DNA of 64,000 nt from assembly GCF_029626155.1 (NCBI RefSeq), contig NZ_JARUBL010000001.1, positions 3,948,501 through 4,012,500 of the forward strand, read 5' to 3'. The notes beneath the pieces are model-generated. The model was given only the letters and a program-made list of their open reading frames with translations. It was not told the origin of the DNA and ran no database searches. Positions 1 through 8,793 of this stretch are shown piece by piece (the first letter of the stretch is position 1; every line of letters starts with the position of its first letter). Made by a program: the position numbers and the translations under genes. Origin of the DNA: Solwaraspora sp. WMMD1047 (GTDB lineage: Bacteria > Actinomycetota > Actinomycetes > Mycobacteriales > Micromonosporaceae).

Positions 1-201
1 GATGCCGAACCGGCGGTGCGCCTCGGTCAGCAGCTCCTCCAGCTTCTCGGCCAGCAGTGACACCTGAACCTTCTCCAGCGCCACGCTGACCAGCCGGCCA
101 CCGCCCCGCGCCTGCAGAAAGAACGTCCGCTCCCCGGGCGCCCCCACGGTTCCGGCGACGAACCGCTCGGGCGGCTCGAATGCGTGCACCTGGTGGGTCA
201 T
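1..201 (-). CDS. DUF3090 family protein (partial, 3' end outside window)
   Basis: Only the first 67 codons are in the window; the gene runs off the left edge. The visible protein begins MTHQVHAFEPPERFVAG and ends LTEAHRRFGI, which matches the N-terminal part of the actinobacterial DUF3090 family (normally about 190 aa). That family has no settled function. In actinomycetes it usually lies beside a MSMEG_4193-type histidine phosphatase, and the upstream gene on the same strand (346-1062) is exactly that, which supports the call. The 144-bp gap between them has no obvious terminator, so one leftward transcript is likely. The start is the ATG at 199-201, the first in frame. Confidence 0.8.
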   Translation of the reverse strand, partial: MTHQVHAFEPPERFVAGTVGAPGERTFFLQARGGGRLVSVALEKVQVSLLAEKLEELLTEAHRRFGI

Positions 202-345
202 ACCCTCGACCCTATCCGGCCGGTCACCACCCCGCGCAGCCCACCGACCCGAATCGCCGCCCGGCCCGGCCGCGGCCGGTCAGCACCCTCGCACGGCGGC
301 CCTGGGTGGGCCAACGCGGTGCTGGTCGCGGCCCTGGCGGCCGGG

Positions 346-1062
346 TCAGCCGGCCGGCTCGACGGAGCCGGCGCCCGCGCCGCCGCCGACCGCGGCGTCG
401 GACTCGGCCGCCGCCGACCGGCGCCGCCGGCGCCGCTTCGGCAGCACCAGGTCGGTGAGGTCGCCGCCGGAGTCGTTGAGCCGGACCACGAAGGGGCGTA
501 CCGGCGTGTAGCGGATCGCGGTCACCGAGGCCGGGTCGGCCACGATCCGCTGAAAAAGGTCAAGGTGTACGCCGAGCGCGTCCGCGACGATCGCCTTGAT
601 CACGTCGCCGTGGCTGCAGGCCACCCAGAGCGCCTCCGGGCCGTGCTCGGCCGTGATCCGGGCGTCCCAGGCACGGACCGCCGCGACCGCCCGACCGGCC
701 ATCGCCGCCATCGCCTCGCCGCCGGGGAAGACCACGGCGCTGGGGTGCTGCTGGACCACCGGCCACAGGGGATCCTTGGCGAGCTTCTTCAGCGGCTGGC
801 CCTCCCAGGCGCCGTAGTCGCACTCGACGAGTCCCTCCTCCACCACCGGTGCCACGCCGGGCAGTGCCAGGTCGAGCGTCTGCCGGCACCGGATCAGCGG
901 GCTGGTCACCACCGCGGCCAACGGGACCGCGCGCAGCCGGGCGCCCACCGCGGCCGCCTGGGCCCGGCCCGTCTCGTCGAGCTCGACCGGGCGTCGGCCG
1001 GCCAGGCCACCGTCCGCGTTCGCGGTGGTCCGGCCGTGTCGCAGGAGCAGGAGGGTCGCCAC
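346..1062 (-). CDS. Histidine phosphatase, MSMEG_4193 family
   Basis: Predicted 238-aa cytosolic phosphatase of the phosphoglycerate-mutase-like superfamily. The start reads VATLLLLRHGRTTAN, placing the family RHG motif, whose His is phosphorylated during catalysis, a few residues in. The second catalytic His lies in CSHGDVIKAIV in the middle. I chose the GTG at 1060-1062 because the RHG motif normally follows the start almost directly; an in-frame ATG at 1089 would add nine residues. The C-terminal 40 residues are a run of Arg followed by low-complexity Ala/Gly/Glu, probably disordered. The substrate is not known for this family. It lies between uppP and the DUF3090 gene in a leftward series; the DUF3090 pairing is conserved in actinomycetes. 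Confidence 0.85.
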   Translation of the reverse strand: MATLLLLRHGRTTANADGGLAGRRPVELDETGRAQAAAVGARLRAVPLAAVVTSPLIRCRQTLDLALPGVAPVVEEGLVECDYGAWEGQPLKKLAKDPLWPVVQQHPSAVVFPGGEAMAAMAGRAVAAVRAWDARITAEHGPEALWVACSHGDVIKAIVADALGVHLDLFQRIVADPASVTAIRYTPVRPFVVRLNDSGGDLTDLVLPKRRRRRRSAAAESDAAVGGGAGAGSVEPAG

Positions 1063-1107
1063 GGTGATCAGCCTACGGCCGGCCCGCACGCCACGCGGTG
1101 AGCCGGC

Positions 1108-1941
1108 TCAGGTCGCCGAGATGGTGCCGGTCATCAGCAGGCCGAGCACCAGGGTGCCCAGCGCCACCCGGTACAGGACGAAGACGTACAGGGTGTGGTG
1201 CGCGACATAGCGCAGCAGCCAGGCGATCGCCGCGTAGCCGACCGCGAACGCGATCGCGGTGGCGACCACCATCTGGGCCACCGTCGGGATCGAACCCGTG
1301 CCGCTGGTGTCGAAGACGTCCGGAACGCTGAACACCCCGGACATCACCACCGCCGGGATGGCCAGCAGGAAGGAGTACCGGGCCGCCGCCTCCCGGGTGA
1401 GGCTGAGGAACAGGCCGGCGGTCAACGTGGCCCCGGACCGGGAGACCCCCGGGACCAGCGCCATCGCCTGGGCGAAGCCCATGATGATGCCGTCGCGGAG
1501 GGTGAGGTTCTCCACCCGGCGGGTCTGGCGACCCCAGTACTCGGCGAAGGCCAGCACGAAGGCGAAGACGATGAGCACCGTCGCGACCAGCCAGAGGTTC
1601 CGGGCGGTGGCCCGGATCTGGTCCTTGAACAGGAAGCCCAGCACCCCGATCGGAATCGAGCCGACGATGACGTACCAGCCCATCCGGTAGTCCAGGCTGG
1701 TCCGCACCGAGCGGTCCCAGAGGCCGACCACCCAGGTCCGGCCGATCCGCCAGATGTCCTTGGCGAAGTAGAGCAGCACGGCCGCCTCGGTGCCGAGCTG
1801 GGTGACCGCGGTGAAGGAGGCCCCGGCGTCCTGCTCGAAGAAGATCGCCGAGGTGATCCGCAGGTGGGCGGAGGAGCTGACCGGCAGGAACTCGGTCAGA
1901 CCCTGAACGATGCCGAGGACGATCGCCTCGATCCAGCTCAT
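1108..1941 (-). CDS. uppP: Undecaprenyl-diphosphatase UppP/BacA
   Basis: A 277-aa integral membrane enzyme that removes one phosphate from undecaprenyl diphosphate, recycling the lipid carrier of peptidoglycan synthesis; high dosage gives bacitracin resistance in known members. The N-terminus [20 protein letters not shown] carries the first BacA signature (the Glu of [13 protein letters not shown]), and the second signature [13 protein letters not shown] is in the middle. About eight hydrophobic segments follow the family pattern, and length is normal. Stop is 46 bp from the phosphatase gene start, so co-transcription with 346-1062 is plausible. Between its start and the LLM oxidoreductase stop there are 52 bp. 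Confidence 0.95.
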   Translation of the reverse strand: MSWIEAIVLGIVQGLTEFLPVSSSAHLRITSAIFFEQDAGASFTAVTQLGTEAAVLLYFAKDIWRIGRTWVVGLWDRSVRTSLDYRMGWYVIVGSIPIGVLGFLFKDQIRATARNLWLVATVLIVFAFVLAFAEYWGRQTRRVENLTLRDGIIMGFAQAMALVPGVSRSGATLTAGLFLSLTREAAARYSFLLAIPAVVMSGVFSVPDVFDTSGTGSIPTVAQMVVATAIAFAVGYAAIAWLLRYVAHHTLYVFVLYRVALGTLVLGLLMTGTISAT

Positions 1942-1993
1942 CGCGCCCGCTCCCCGACCCGACCGGCACCGCCGCGGCGTCCGACCGGCGGCC

Positions 1994-3046
1994 TCACTCG
2001 CCGACCCCGGCCAGTTCCAGCGCCTCGGCGCAGGTCCGCAGCGTCTGGATGCCGCTCTCGGCGTCCGCGACGAAGAGGGTGACCGACAGGGTGGTCACGC
2101 CGGCCGCCGCGTACTCGCGCATCCGGTCGGCGATCCGCTCCCGGGGGCCGAGCAGCGAGGTGCGGTCGATGAACTCCAGCGGCACCGCGGCCGCCGCGTC
2201 CCGCTGACGCTTGGCGAGGTAGAGGTCCTGCACCTCGCGGGCGGCGTCACCGTAGCCCATCCGGGTGGCGAGCTGGTTGTAGAAGTTCTGCTCCCGGCTG
2301 CCCATCCCGCCGACGTAGAGGGCGGCGTACCAGCGGACCAGCTCGGCGCAGGCGGCCACGTCGTCGCCGACCACGACCGGCACGGACGGCACCACGTCGA
2401 AGCCGGCCAGTTCCCGGCCGGCCCGGGCCCGGCCGGCGGCGACGGCGGCGAGCTGCTCGTCGGCGTGGTCCGGGGCGAAGAAGATGGCCAACCAGCCGTC
2501 GGCGATCTCACCGGCCAGTTCCAGGTTCTTCGGGCCGACCGCGGCCAGGTAGATCGGGATCCGCTCGCGGGGCGGGTGGAACCCCAGCCGCAGCGCCTTG
2601 CCGGGACCGTCGGGCAACGGCAACGTGTAGTGCGCGCCGTCGTACGCGACCGGCTGACGGGCGATGGCCAGCTTGACGATGTCGACGTACTCCCTGGTCC
2701 GGGCCAGCGGGCGGCCGAACCGGACACCGTGCCAGCCCTCGGAGACCTGCGGGCCGGACACCCCGAGGCCGAGCCGGAACCGCCCCCCGGAGATGGTGTC
2801 GATGGTCGCCGCGGTCATCGCCGTCATCGCCGGGGTCCGGGCCGGGATCTGCATCACCGCGCTGCCCAGGTCGATCCGCTCGGTCTGCCCGGCGAGCCAG
2901 GCCAGCATGGTCGGCGAGTCCGAGCCGTACGCCTCGGCGGCCCAGACCACCGAGTAGCCCAGCCGGTCGGCCTCCCTGGCCAGGGCCAGGTGGTCGGCGG
3001 GTGTGCTCCACGCCGTCTGATATCCGAGGCTGAGCCCGAGTCGCAC
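1994..3046 (-). CDS. LLM-class F420-dependent oxidoreductase
   Basis: A 350-aa TIM-barrel flavin/F420 oxidoreductase of the luciferase-like monooxygenase superfamily. The N-terminus [20 protein letters not shown], the segment [20 protein letters not shown] and the phosphate-loop-like [20 protein letters not shown] are typical of the actinobacterial F420 subgroup. The natural substrate cannot be told from sequence. Its start faces the aldo/keto reductase at 3238 across a 191-bp divergent region. The gene ends 52 bp before uppP and may be read through into it. Start is the ATG at 3044-3046; no strong Shine-Dalgarno is visible. Confidence 0.88.
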   Translation of the reverse strand: MRLGLSLGYQTAWSTPADHLALAREADRLGYSVVWAAEAYGSDSPTMLAWLAGQTERIDLGSAVMQIPARTPAMTAMTAATIDTISGGRFRLGLGVSGPQVSEGWHGVRFGRPLARTREYVDIVKLAIARQPVAYDGAHYTLPLPDGPGKALRLGFHPPRERIPIYLAAVGPKNLELAGEIADGWLAIFFAPDHADEQLAAVAAGRARAGRELAGFDVVPSVPVVVGDDVAACAELVRWYAALYVGGMGSREQNFYNQLATRMGYGDAAREVQDLYLAKRQRDAAAAVPLEFIDRTSLLGPRERIADRMREYAAAGVTTLSVTLFVADAESGIQTLRTCAEALELAGVGE

Positions 3047-3237
3047 TGGTCCTCCCCATCCGCACCACGAGTCGCATCAGGGTACGCAATCCACTCGCGC
3101 CACTCGACGACCGGCTCGCCGAACGGCGCCGCAGCCGACCCGGGGCGGACCCGCCGCCCCCGGCGGCAGGTGTCCGGTCCGCGGCAATAGAGGCGGCGAG
3201 GATATCGGCGGGGCGATGTTCTGAATAAGGTTCACCC

Positions 3238-4209
3238 ATGCAACAACGACCGCTCGGCCGAAGCGGGCTGGCGGTTTCGCGGCTCGCGCTCGGCACCATG
3301 ACCTGGGGTCGGGACACCGATGCCGACGACGCGGCCGCCCAGCTCAAGAGCTACCTGGACGCCGGGGGCAACCTGGTGGACACCGCCGACGTGTACGGCG
3401 ACGGGGACGCCGAGGCGGTGATCGGGTCACTGATCGGCACCCTGGTCCCCCGCGACGACCTGCTGATCGCCACCAAGGCCGGGCTGCGGCCGGGCACCGG
3501 ACGCCGCCGGGACGGCTCCCGTGGGCACCTGCTGCGCACCCTGGACGCCTCGCTGCGGCGGCTCGGCACCGACCACGTCGACCTCTGGCAGGTGCACGGG
3601 TACGACCCGGACACCCCGTTGGAGGAGACGCTCGCCACGCTGGATCACGCGGTGGCCAGCGGCCGGGTGCGCTACGTCGGGGTGTCGAACTACGCCGGCT
3701 GGCAGACCGCCCGGGCCGCCGCCTGGCAGCAGGCCGTGCCCGGCCGCGCGCCGGTGGTCGCCGCCCAGGTGGAGTACTCGCTGCTGGAACGCGGCATCGA
3801 ACGGGAGGTGCTGCCGGCCTGCGCCGCGCTGGGACTGGGCGTGCTGCCCTGGTCGCCGCTGGGCCGGGGGGTGCTGACCGGGAAGTACCGGCACGGCCGA
3901 CCGGCCGACTCGCGCGCCGCCTCCCCCCACTTCGAGAGATTCGTCGCCACCTACCTGGAGCCGCGCTGCTCCAGCATCGTCGAGGCGGTCGCCACCGCGG
4001 CCGGTGGGCTGGGCGTCTCACCGCTGGAGGTGGCGCTGGCCTGGGTCCGGGACCGGCCCGGGGTGGTCGCGCCGATCCTGGGCGCCCGCAGCGCCGGGCA
4101 ACTGCAGGGCGCCCTGCAGGTGGAGCGGATGACCCTGCCGGACGAGATCGCCCGGGCCCTCGACGACGTCTCGGCGATCCCGTTCGGCTATCCGGAGCGG
4201 GACGGCTGA
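3238..4209 (+). CDS. Aldo/keto reductase
   Basis: A 323-aa NADPH-dependent oxidoreductase with the (beta/alpha)8 AKR fold. The start MQQRPLGRSGLAVSRLALG, the Asp/Tyr motif LVDTADVYGDG, the Lys of IATKAGL and the His of LWQVHGYDPDTPLEE supply the catalytic tetrad. SNYAGWQ and the later VAPILGARSAGQL are the usual AKR segments, the latter contacting the cofactor. Substrate is unknown; the close relatives are general carbonyl or sugar-aldehyde reductases. It is divergent from the LLM oxidoreductase, sharing a 191-bp promoter region, and is followed 83 bp later by a DUF5703 gene. Confidence 0.92.
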   Translation: MQQRPLGRSGLAVSRLALGTMTWGRDTDADDAAAQLKSYLDAGGNLVDTADVYGDGDAEAVIGSLIGTLVPRDDLLIATKAGLRPGTGRRRDGSRGHLLRTLDASLRRLGTDHVDLWQVHGYDPDTPLEETLATLDHAVASGRVRYVGVSNYAGWQTARAAAWQQAVPGRAPVVAAQVEYSLLERGIEREVLPACAALGLGVLPWSPLGRGVLTGKYRHGRPADSRAASPHFERFVATYLEPRCSSIVEAVATAAGGLGVSPLEVALAWVRDRPGVVAPILGARSAGQLQGALQVERMTLPDEIARALDDVSAIPFGYPERDG

Positions 4210-4292
4210 CCGGCCCGTCCGGGCGGTCGCGCGGCGAGTCGGTCCGACCCGGGACTGGTGCCACGCCCGGTGGGCTGGGCAGGATGTAAAAC

Positions 4293-4484
4293 ATGGACTA
4301 CGAATACGCGCCGCTGCGGTTACCGCCGAATGTCGACCGGGTGGCCGCCGCGGCGCAACTGGCGATCCAGGCCGAGTTCTCCGGCTGGGAACTGGCCCGG
4401 GTCCGACTGTTCCGCGACGGCACCCGGCAGGTGGTGCTCCGCCGTCGGATCGCCAACCGGTCGCAGCCGGGCCTGTCGTACTGA
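4293..4484 (+). CDS. DUF5703 family small protein
   Basis: A 63-aa protein beginning MDYEYAPLRLPPNVDRV and ending ANRSQPGLSY. This composition, with FSGWELARVRLFRDGTR in the middle, matches the short actinobacterial DUF5703 family. No function is known. It is probably cytosolic, as there is no signal peptide or membrane segment. It follows the aldo/keto reductase on the same strand and converges with the acidic protein gene at 4531-5211, with 46 bp between the two stops. Confidence 0.8.
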   Translation: MDYEYAPLRLPPNVDRVAAAAQLAIQAEFSGWELARVRLFRDGTRQVVLRRRIANRSQPGLSY

Positions 4485-4530
4485 ACCGCCGGCCGGCCCC
4501 GGACCGGGACCGGCCGTCGCGGGAGGGGCG

Positions 4531-5211
4531 CTAGCCGACCCGCCCCGCCTCGTCGTCGTCGACCAACTCGTCGTCGGCCGCGTACGGGTGCTCGTCGAGC
4601 CGACCGACCAGCCGATCGCCGTCGGCCGGCTGGAACGGCCCGACGCCGTCGGTGTCGTCGTACGCGTCCACCGCCAGCGGTTCGGTCACCTCGCTGACCA
4701 TCACCACCCCGTCCAGCGGCTCCAGTTCGGGGATGTCCAGGGCACCGAGCGAGCCGTCGCCGGCCTGCAGCAGCTCCAGTACCGCCTCGCCCACCCCCTC
4801 GACCGGGGCGGACTCCTCGTCCTCGGCCAGCCCGGTGCGCCGGGCCGCCTCCGCCACCCGCACCAGCGCCGCCACGCTCGGCACCTGGTAGTCGCGCCGC
4901 TGGCGGACCGAGAGCACCCGCGGGTACGGATCACCGGACTCGTCGCCGTCCACGCCGCCCAGCCCCACCCCGAACCGCTGATCGGCCTCGTTCGGGTCGA
5001 TGGACTCCACGTCCCACGGCGTCACCTCGCCGAAGGTGTCCAGCAGCCGCTCGTCGTAGGAGTAGCTCGCGTTGTTGAGGGCGACGTAGGACTGCCACAC
5101 CTCGTCGTCGTCGATCCGGCCGTCGGCGGCCTTGACCGCGGCGAGGTGGGCGCGAGCGGCCGCGAAGACCGCTTCGAGGGCGGCGTCCAGCTCGGCGTGC
5201 TGGTCGGTCAT
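4531..5211 (-). CDS. Acidic hypothetical protein, actinobacterial type
   Basis: A 226-aa strongly acidic protein with no signal peptide or membrane segment. The N-terminal half is probably helical (MTDQHAELDAALEAVFAAAR followed by ASYSYDERLLDTFGEVTPWD) and resembles conserved hypothetical proteins of actinomycetes. The C-terminal half is Asp/Glu-rich and probably disordered, ending DDELVDDDEAGRVG. I do not recognise a catalytic motif. It starts 51 bp downstream of the M20 peptidase stop on the same strand? No: the peptidase stop is at 5263, so this gene is the next one read leftwards and may be co-transcribed with it. The strong GC3 bias supports real coding. Confidence 0.75.
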   Translation of the reverse strand: MTDQHAELDAALEAVFAAARAHLAAVKAADGRIDDDEVWQSYVALNNASYSYDERLLDTFGEVTPWDVESIDPNEADQRFGVGLGGVDGDESGDPYPRVLSVRQRRDYQVPSVAALVRVAEAARRTGLAEDEESAPVEGVGEAVLELLQAGDGSLGALDIPELEPLDGVVMVSEVTEPLAVDAYDDTDGVGPFQPADGDRLVGRLDEHPYAADDELVDDDEAGRVG

Positions 5212-5262
5212 GGTGGGGCAGTCCCTTCGATTTCGAGGAGCGGGCGCCGGTCGGCGGGACCG

Positions 5263-6597
5263 CTAGCAGTTCCGCAGGAACCGGTCGAGCACCCGCACGC
5301 CGAACTTTAGCCCGTCGACCGGGACCCGCTCGTCGATGCCGTGGAACAGCGCGGAGAAGTTCAGGTCGGCCGGTAGCCGCAGCGGCGCGAACCCGAAGCA
5401 GCGGATCCCGAGCTTCTGGAACGCCTTGGCGTCGGTGCCGCCGGAGAGCATGTACGGCACCGGCCGGGCACCGGGGTCCTCGGCCCGCAGGGCCGCCCCC
5501 ATCGCGTCGACCAGGGCGCCGTCGAAGCTGGTCTCGACGGCCGGCTGGCGCTGGGCGTACTCGATCTCGATGTCCGGACCGACCACCTCCCGCAGCTGCC
5601 GCAACAGCAGCTCGGACTGGCCCGGCAGGCTGCGGCAGTCGATGGTGGCGCTGGCCCGACCCGGAATGACGTTGTCCTTGTAGCCGGCGGCGAGCCGGGT
5701 GGGGTTCGCGGTGTTGCGCACCGTGGCGCCGACGATGTTCGCGATCGGGCCGAGCTTGCCGATCGCCGCCTCCGGGTGGTCCGGGTCGAACTCGATCCCC
5801 AACAGGTCGCAGACCTGCTCCAGGAAGGTCCGCACGGTCGGCGTGATCACCAGTGGGAACCGGTGCCGGCCCACCCGGGCGACCGCCTCGGCCAACGCCG
5901 TCACCGCGTTGTCGTCGTGCACCATCGACCCGTGCCCCGGCCGGCCCCGGGCGTGCAGCCGCAGCCAGTCAATCCCCTTCTCCGCCGTCTCGATCAGGTA
6001 GAGCCGCAGGTCCTCGGTGACCGAGTAGGAGAAGCCGCCAACCTCGCCGATCGCCTCGGTGCAGCCGTCGAGCAGGTCCCGGTGGTGGTCGGCGAGGAAG
6101 TGTGCGCCGTATTCACCGCCGGCCTCCTCGTCGGCGGTGAACGCCAGCACCAGGTCGCGCGGCGGTCGCACCCCGGTGGTCTGCCACTCGCGGACGACCG
6201 CGAGCACCATCGCGTCGAAGTCCTTCATGTCGATCGCACCCCGGCCCCACAGGTAGCCGTCCCGCAACTCGCCGGAGAACGGGTGCACCGACCACTCGCT
6301 GGCGTCGGCCGGCACCACGTCCAGGTGACCGTGGACCAGCAGGGCGCCCCGGCCGGGGTCGGTGCCCGGGATCCGCGCCACCAGGCTGGTCCGCCCCGGC
6401 GCCGACTCGCGCAGTTCGGCGGCGACGCCGACCTCGGCGAGCTTGCCGGCGACGTACTCCGCCGCGACCCGCTCGCCGGCGCTGCTGGCGGTGTCCCCGG
6501 TGTTCGTGGTGTCGATCCGCAGCAGGTCGCGGCAGATCCCGACGACCTCGTCGGTGGCGGGGGCCGGAACCGGGGGACTGGTCATGCGGTTCTTCAT
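5263..6597 (-). CDS. M20/M25/M40 family metallopeptidase
   Basis: About 444 aa, or 440 if the ATG at 6585 is used. This cytosolic di-zinc hydrolase belongs to the ArgE/DapE/CPG2 superfamily. Zinc-binding motifs are visible: LLVHGHLDVVPADASEW (His and Asp), GAIDMKDF (bridging Asp), TADEEAGGEYG (the catalytic Glu pair) and the C-terminal FHGIDERVP His. The dimerisation domain includes RPGHGSMVHDDNAV. The substrate is probably a small peptide or acylated amino acid and cannot be fixed from sequence. Its start faces the hemerythrin gene at 6689 across about 90 bp, so the two promoters overlap. Neither ATG has a strong Shine-Dalgarno. Confidence 0.9.
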   Translation of the reverse strand: MKNRMTSPPVPAPATDEVVGICRDLLRIDTTNTGDTASSAGERVAAEYVAGKLAEVGVAAELRESAPGRTSLVARIPGTDPGRGALLVHGHLDVVPADASEWSVHPFSGELRDGYLWGRGAIDMKDFDAMVLAVVREWQTTGVRPPRDLVLAFTADEEAGGEYGAHFLADHHRDLLDGCTEAIGEVGGFSYSVTEDLRLYLIETAEKGIDWLRLHARGRPGHGSMVHDDNAVTALAEAVARVGRHRFPLVITPTVRTFLEQVCDLLGIEFDPDHPEAAIGKLGPIANIVGATVRNTANPTRLAAGYKDNVIPGRASATIDCRSLPGQSELLLRQLREVVGPDIEIEYAQRQPAVETSFDGALVDAMGAALRAEDPGARPVPYMLSGGTDAKAFQKLGIRCFGFAPLRLPADLNFSALFHGIDERVPVDGLKFGVRVLDRFLRNC

Positions 6598-6688
6598 ACC
6601 AGCGGTGCCGGTTTCGGCGGCGGCCGGGCCGGGTACCGATCGCACGCGTCGGCAGCGGTCGGCGCCGCCGAGACCGAGGAGGGTGACC

Positions 6689-7336
6689 GTGCCCGTACCC
6701 CTGCCGCCCCTGCCACCGGCCCCCGGCGACGACGAGGAGTACCGCCCCGGCGGGCGCAGCGTGGTCGACCTGCTGGCCGAGGAGCACGCCCGAATCGGCG
6801 GGCTGCTGCGGGAGCTGGCCGACCCACGGCTGCCGGCGCAGCGGCGCAGCCAGGTGGCGCAGGTGCTGACCGCCACGGTGTCGCGGCACCTCTCCGCCGA
6901 GGAGCAGTACCTCTACCCCGCCATGCGGGCCAGCCTGCCCGACGGCGGGCCGCTCGCCGACCGGGAGATCGCCGCCGACACCGAGGTGCTGCGGATGCTG
7001 CGGGACCTGGCCGGCACGGCACCCGAGGACCCGCGGTTCGGCGGGCTCGCCGACGACCTGGGCGGCAAGCTGCGCCGGCACGCCGACGCGGCCGACCGGG
7101 AGATCTTCCCGGTGCTGCGCGAGGTCGCCACCGACGCGGAGCTGATCCGGCTCGGCAACCGGGTGGAGATCGCCGAGGAGGCCGCCCCGACCCGGCCGCA
7201 TCCCGGACATCCGGTCAGTCCACCCTGGAACCGGGTGGTCGAGCCGGCGCTGGGCGTGGTCGACAAGGTCCGGGACGCGGTGACCGGCCGCCGCACGTAC
7301 GTCGAGGACCTCGGCAACCGCCCGCAGCCGCGATAA
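6689..7336 (+). CDS. Hemerythrin-domain protein
   Basis: A 215-aa protein with a His/Glu four-helix bundle of the hemerythrin HHE type. Candidate diiron ligands are the His of EEHARIGGLL, the His and Glu of HLSAEEQYLYP and the His and Glu of LRRHADAADREIFP. Such proteins bind O2 or NO, or sense oxidative and nitrosative conditions. I chose the GTG at 6689-6691 because GAGGAGG (6676-6682) lies six bases upstream; the GTG at 6683 is too close. The protein starts with a Pro-rich leader and has a C-terminal tail of about 50 residues beyond the bundle. It is divergent from the M20 peptidase gene. Confidence 0.82.
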   Translation: MPVPLPPLPPAPGDDEEYRPGGRSVVDLLAEEHARIGGLLRELADPRLPAQRRSQVAQVLTATVSRHLSAEEQYLYPAMRASLPDGGPLADREIAADTEVLRMLRDLAGTAPEDPRFGGLADDLGGKLRRHADAADREIFPVLREVATDAELIRLGNRVEIAEEAAPTRPHPGHPVSPPWNRVVEPALGVVDKVRDAVTGRRTYVEDLGNRPQPR

Positions 7337-7522
7337 TTCCGGACCTTCGCCCATAACATCCCCAGTCCGCCCGAGGCGGCGGCGGACCGGCCGTACCGGC
7401 GGGCCGTGGAACCGTTCCCGGCGGCGAGGTGTCCGTTCGGTTGCTATTCATGTTTCCTTTGGGGGATCTTTCACTGGCCGAAGGTCTTCCCGTGGATCCC
7501 TTTCTGGTCCTACCGTCACGCT

Positions 7523-8494
7523 ATGAACCTGGAGCTGCGGCACCTGAAGGTGGTGTGCGCCATCGCGGAGACCGGCAGCGTGACCAAGGCCGCGTCCGCG
7601 CTCGGGCTCGCCCAGCCGGCCCTCACCGCGCAGCTCCAACGCATCGAGCGCACCCTCGGCGGGCCGCTGTTCGAACGCGACCGGCGGGGCGCGCGGCCCA
7701 CCGCGCTGGGCGAGCTGGTGCTGGCCCGCGCCCGGGTGCTGCTGCCGGCGATGAAAGGGCTACAGGACGAGGCCGCCCGACTGGCCGGGGCCGGCACCGC
7801 GATGAGCCAGTACCGCTTCGGCGGCGTGAACAGCCCGATCCTCGGCCGGCTGGTGCACCGGATCGCGGCCGACCAACCGCACGCCCAGATCAGCACCTAC
7901 GCCTCCTGGTCGGTCGACGAACTGTCCCAGATGGTCATCAGCGGCCGGCTGGACTACGTGCTCTCCGGCGTCTGCGGCGACGCCACCCCGTCGGCCGAAT
8001 TCGGGCTGACCTGGCGGGCGGTGGCCGTGGACGCGGTCTTCGTGATGCTGCCCGAGGGGCACCCGCTCGCCGCCGACGACGAGGTGCACCTGGCCGACCT
8101 CGGCACCGAACGGTGGGTCGCCGCGCCCGGCGACGGCTGTTTCGGCGACTGCTTCGCGGCCGCCTGCGCACGGGCCGGCTTCACCCCGCGCAAGGTGTAC
8201 GAGACCGACGTGCGCGGCTGCCTCGACCTGGTCGACGCCGGCGAGGCGGTGGCGCTGTGCCAGGCCACCTTCCGGCCGGTGGCGGGCCTGGTGACCCGGC
8301 CGCTGGCCGGCGCCCCGTTGCGCTGGCGGCTGCTGCTCGGCTGGCACCCGGACGCGCCGGCGGCCCGGATCGCCGGACGGGTGGTGGACCACGCGGTCTC
8401 CGCGTACAACGATTCGCTGGCCCGCAATCCCGGTTATCTGGCCTGGCTCACCCGCAACCCCAACTTCGGTGCCCAGCAGATGATGGCCGCCTGA
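7523..8494 (+). CDS. LysR family transcriptional regulator
   Basis: A 323-aa regulator. The winged helix is at the N-terminus (MNLELRHLKVVCAIAETGSV with KAASALGLAQPALTAQL as the recognition region). Residues from about 95 form the periplasmic-binding-like effector domain. The ATG at 7523 is the natural LysR start; longer readings upstream lack family residues. The 186 bp before it contain an AT-richer stretch (about 7437-7515) that is a likely promoter or autoregulatory site. The target could be the secreted protease gene 300 bp downstream on the same strand, but nothing in the sequence proves it. Confidence 0.9.
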   Translation: MNLELRHLKVVCAIAETGSVTKAASALGLAQPALTAQLQRIERTLGGPLFERDRRGARPTALGELVLARARVLLPAMKGLQDEAARLAGAGTAMSQYRFGGVNSPILGRLVHRIAADQPHAQISTYASWSVDELSQMVISGRLDYVLSGVCGDATPSAEFGLTWRAVAVDAVFVMLPEGHPLAADDEVHLADLGTERWVAAPGDGCFGDCFAAACARAGFTPRKVYETDVRGCLDLVDAGEAVALCQATFRPVAGLVTRPLAGAPLRWRLLLGWHPDAPAARIAGRVVDHAVSAYNDSLARNPGYLAWLTRNPNFGAQQMMAA

Positions 8495-8793
8495 ACGCCG
8501 CTGGTCACGGGCCGGTCGGACCCCTGGCGGTATGAGCAAACTGGTATCTAGCTGCGTCGATTATCGACCGTTAGGTTAACCGTGCCCTGTCCGATCCAGG
8601 GCCGGCAACGCGCACCCGGCGGTCGACGCCGGCTGCCGGTCCTGACCCCCGGTCGGCAGGGCACCGGCCGCTGCCGCCCGCCCGGTCCCCGAGCCCGGGC
8701 GGGCGTCCGGTGGCATCCGGAGCGACCCCCACTCCGACCGCGGCGCCCACCCCCGGCTCCGCGCCATGCTCTGCTCCCCGAAGGAGACAACCG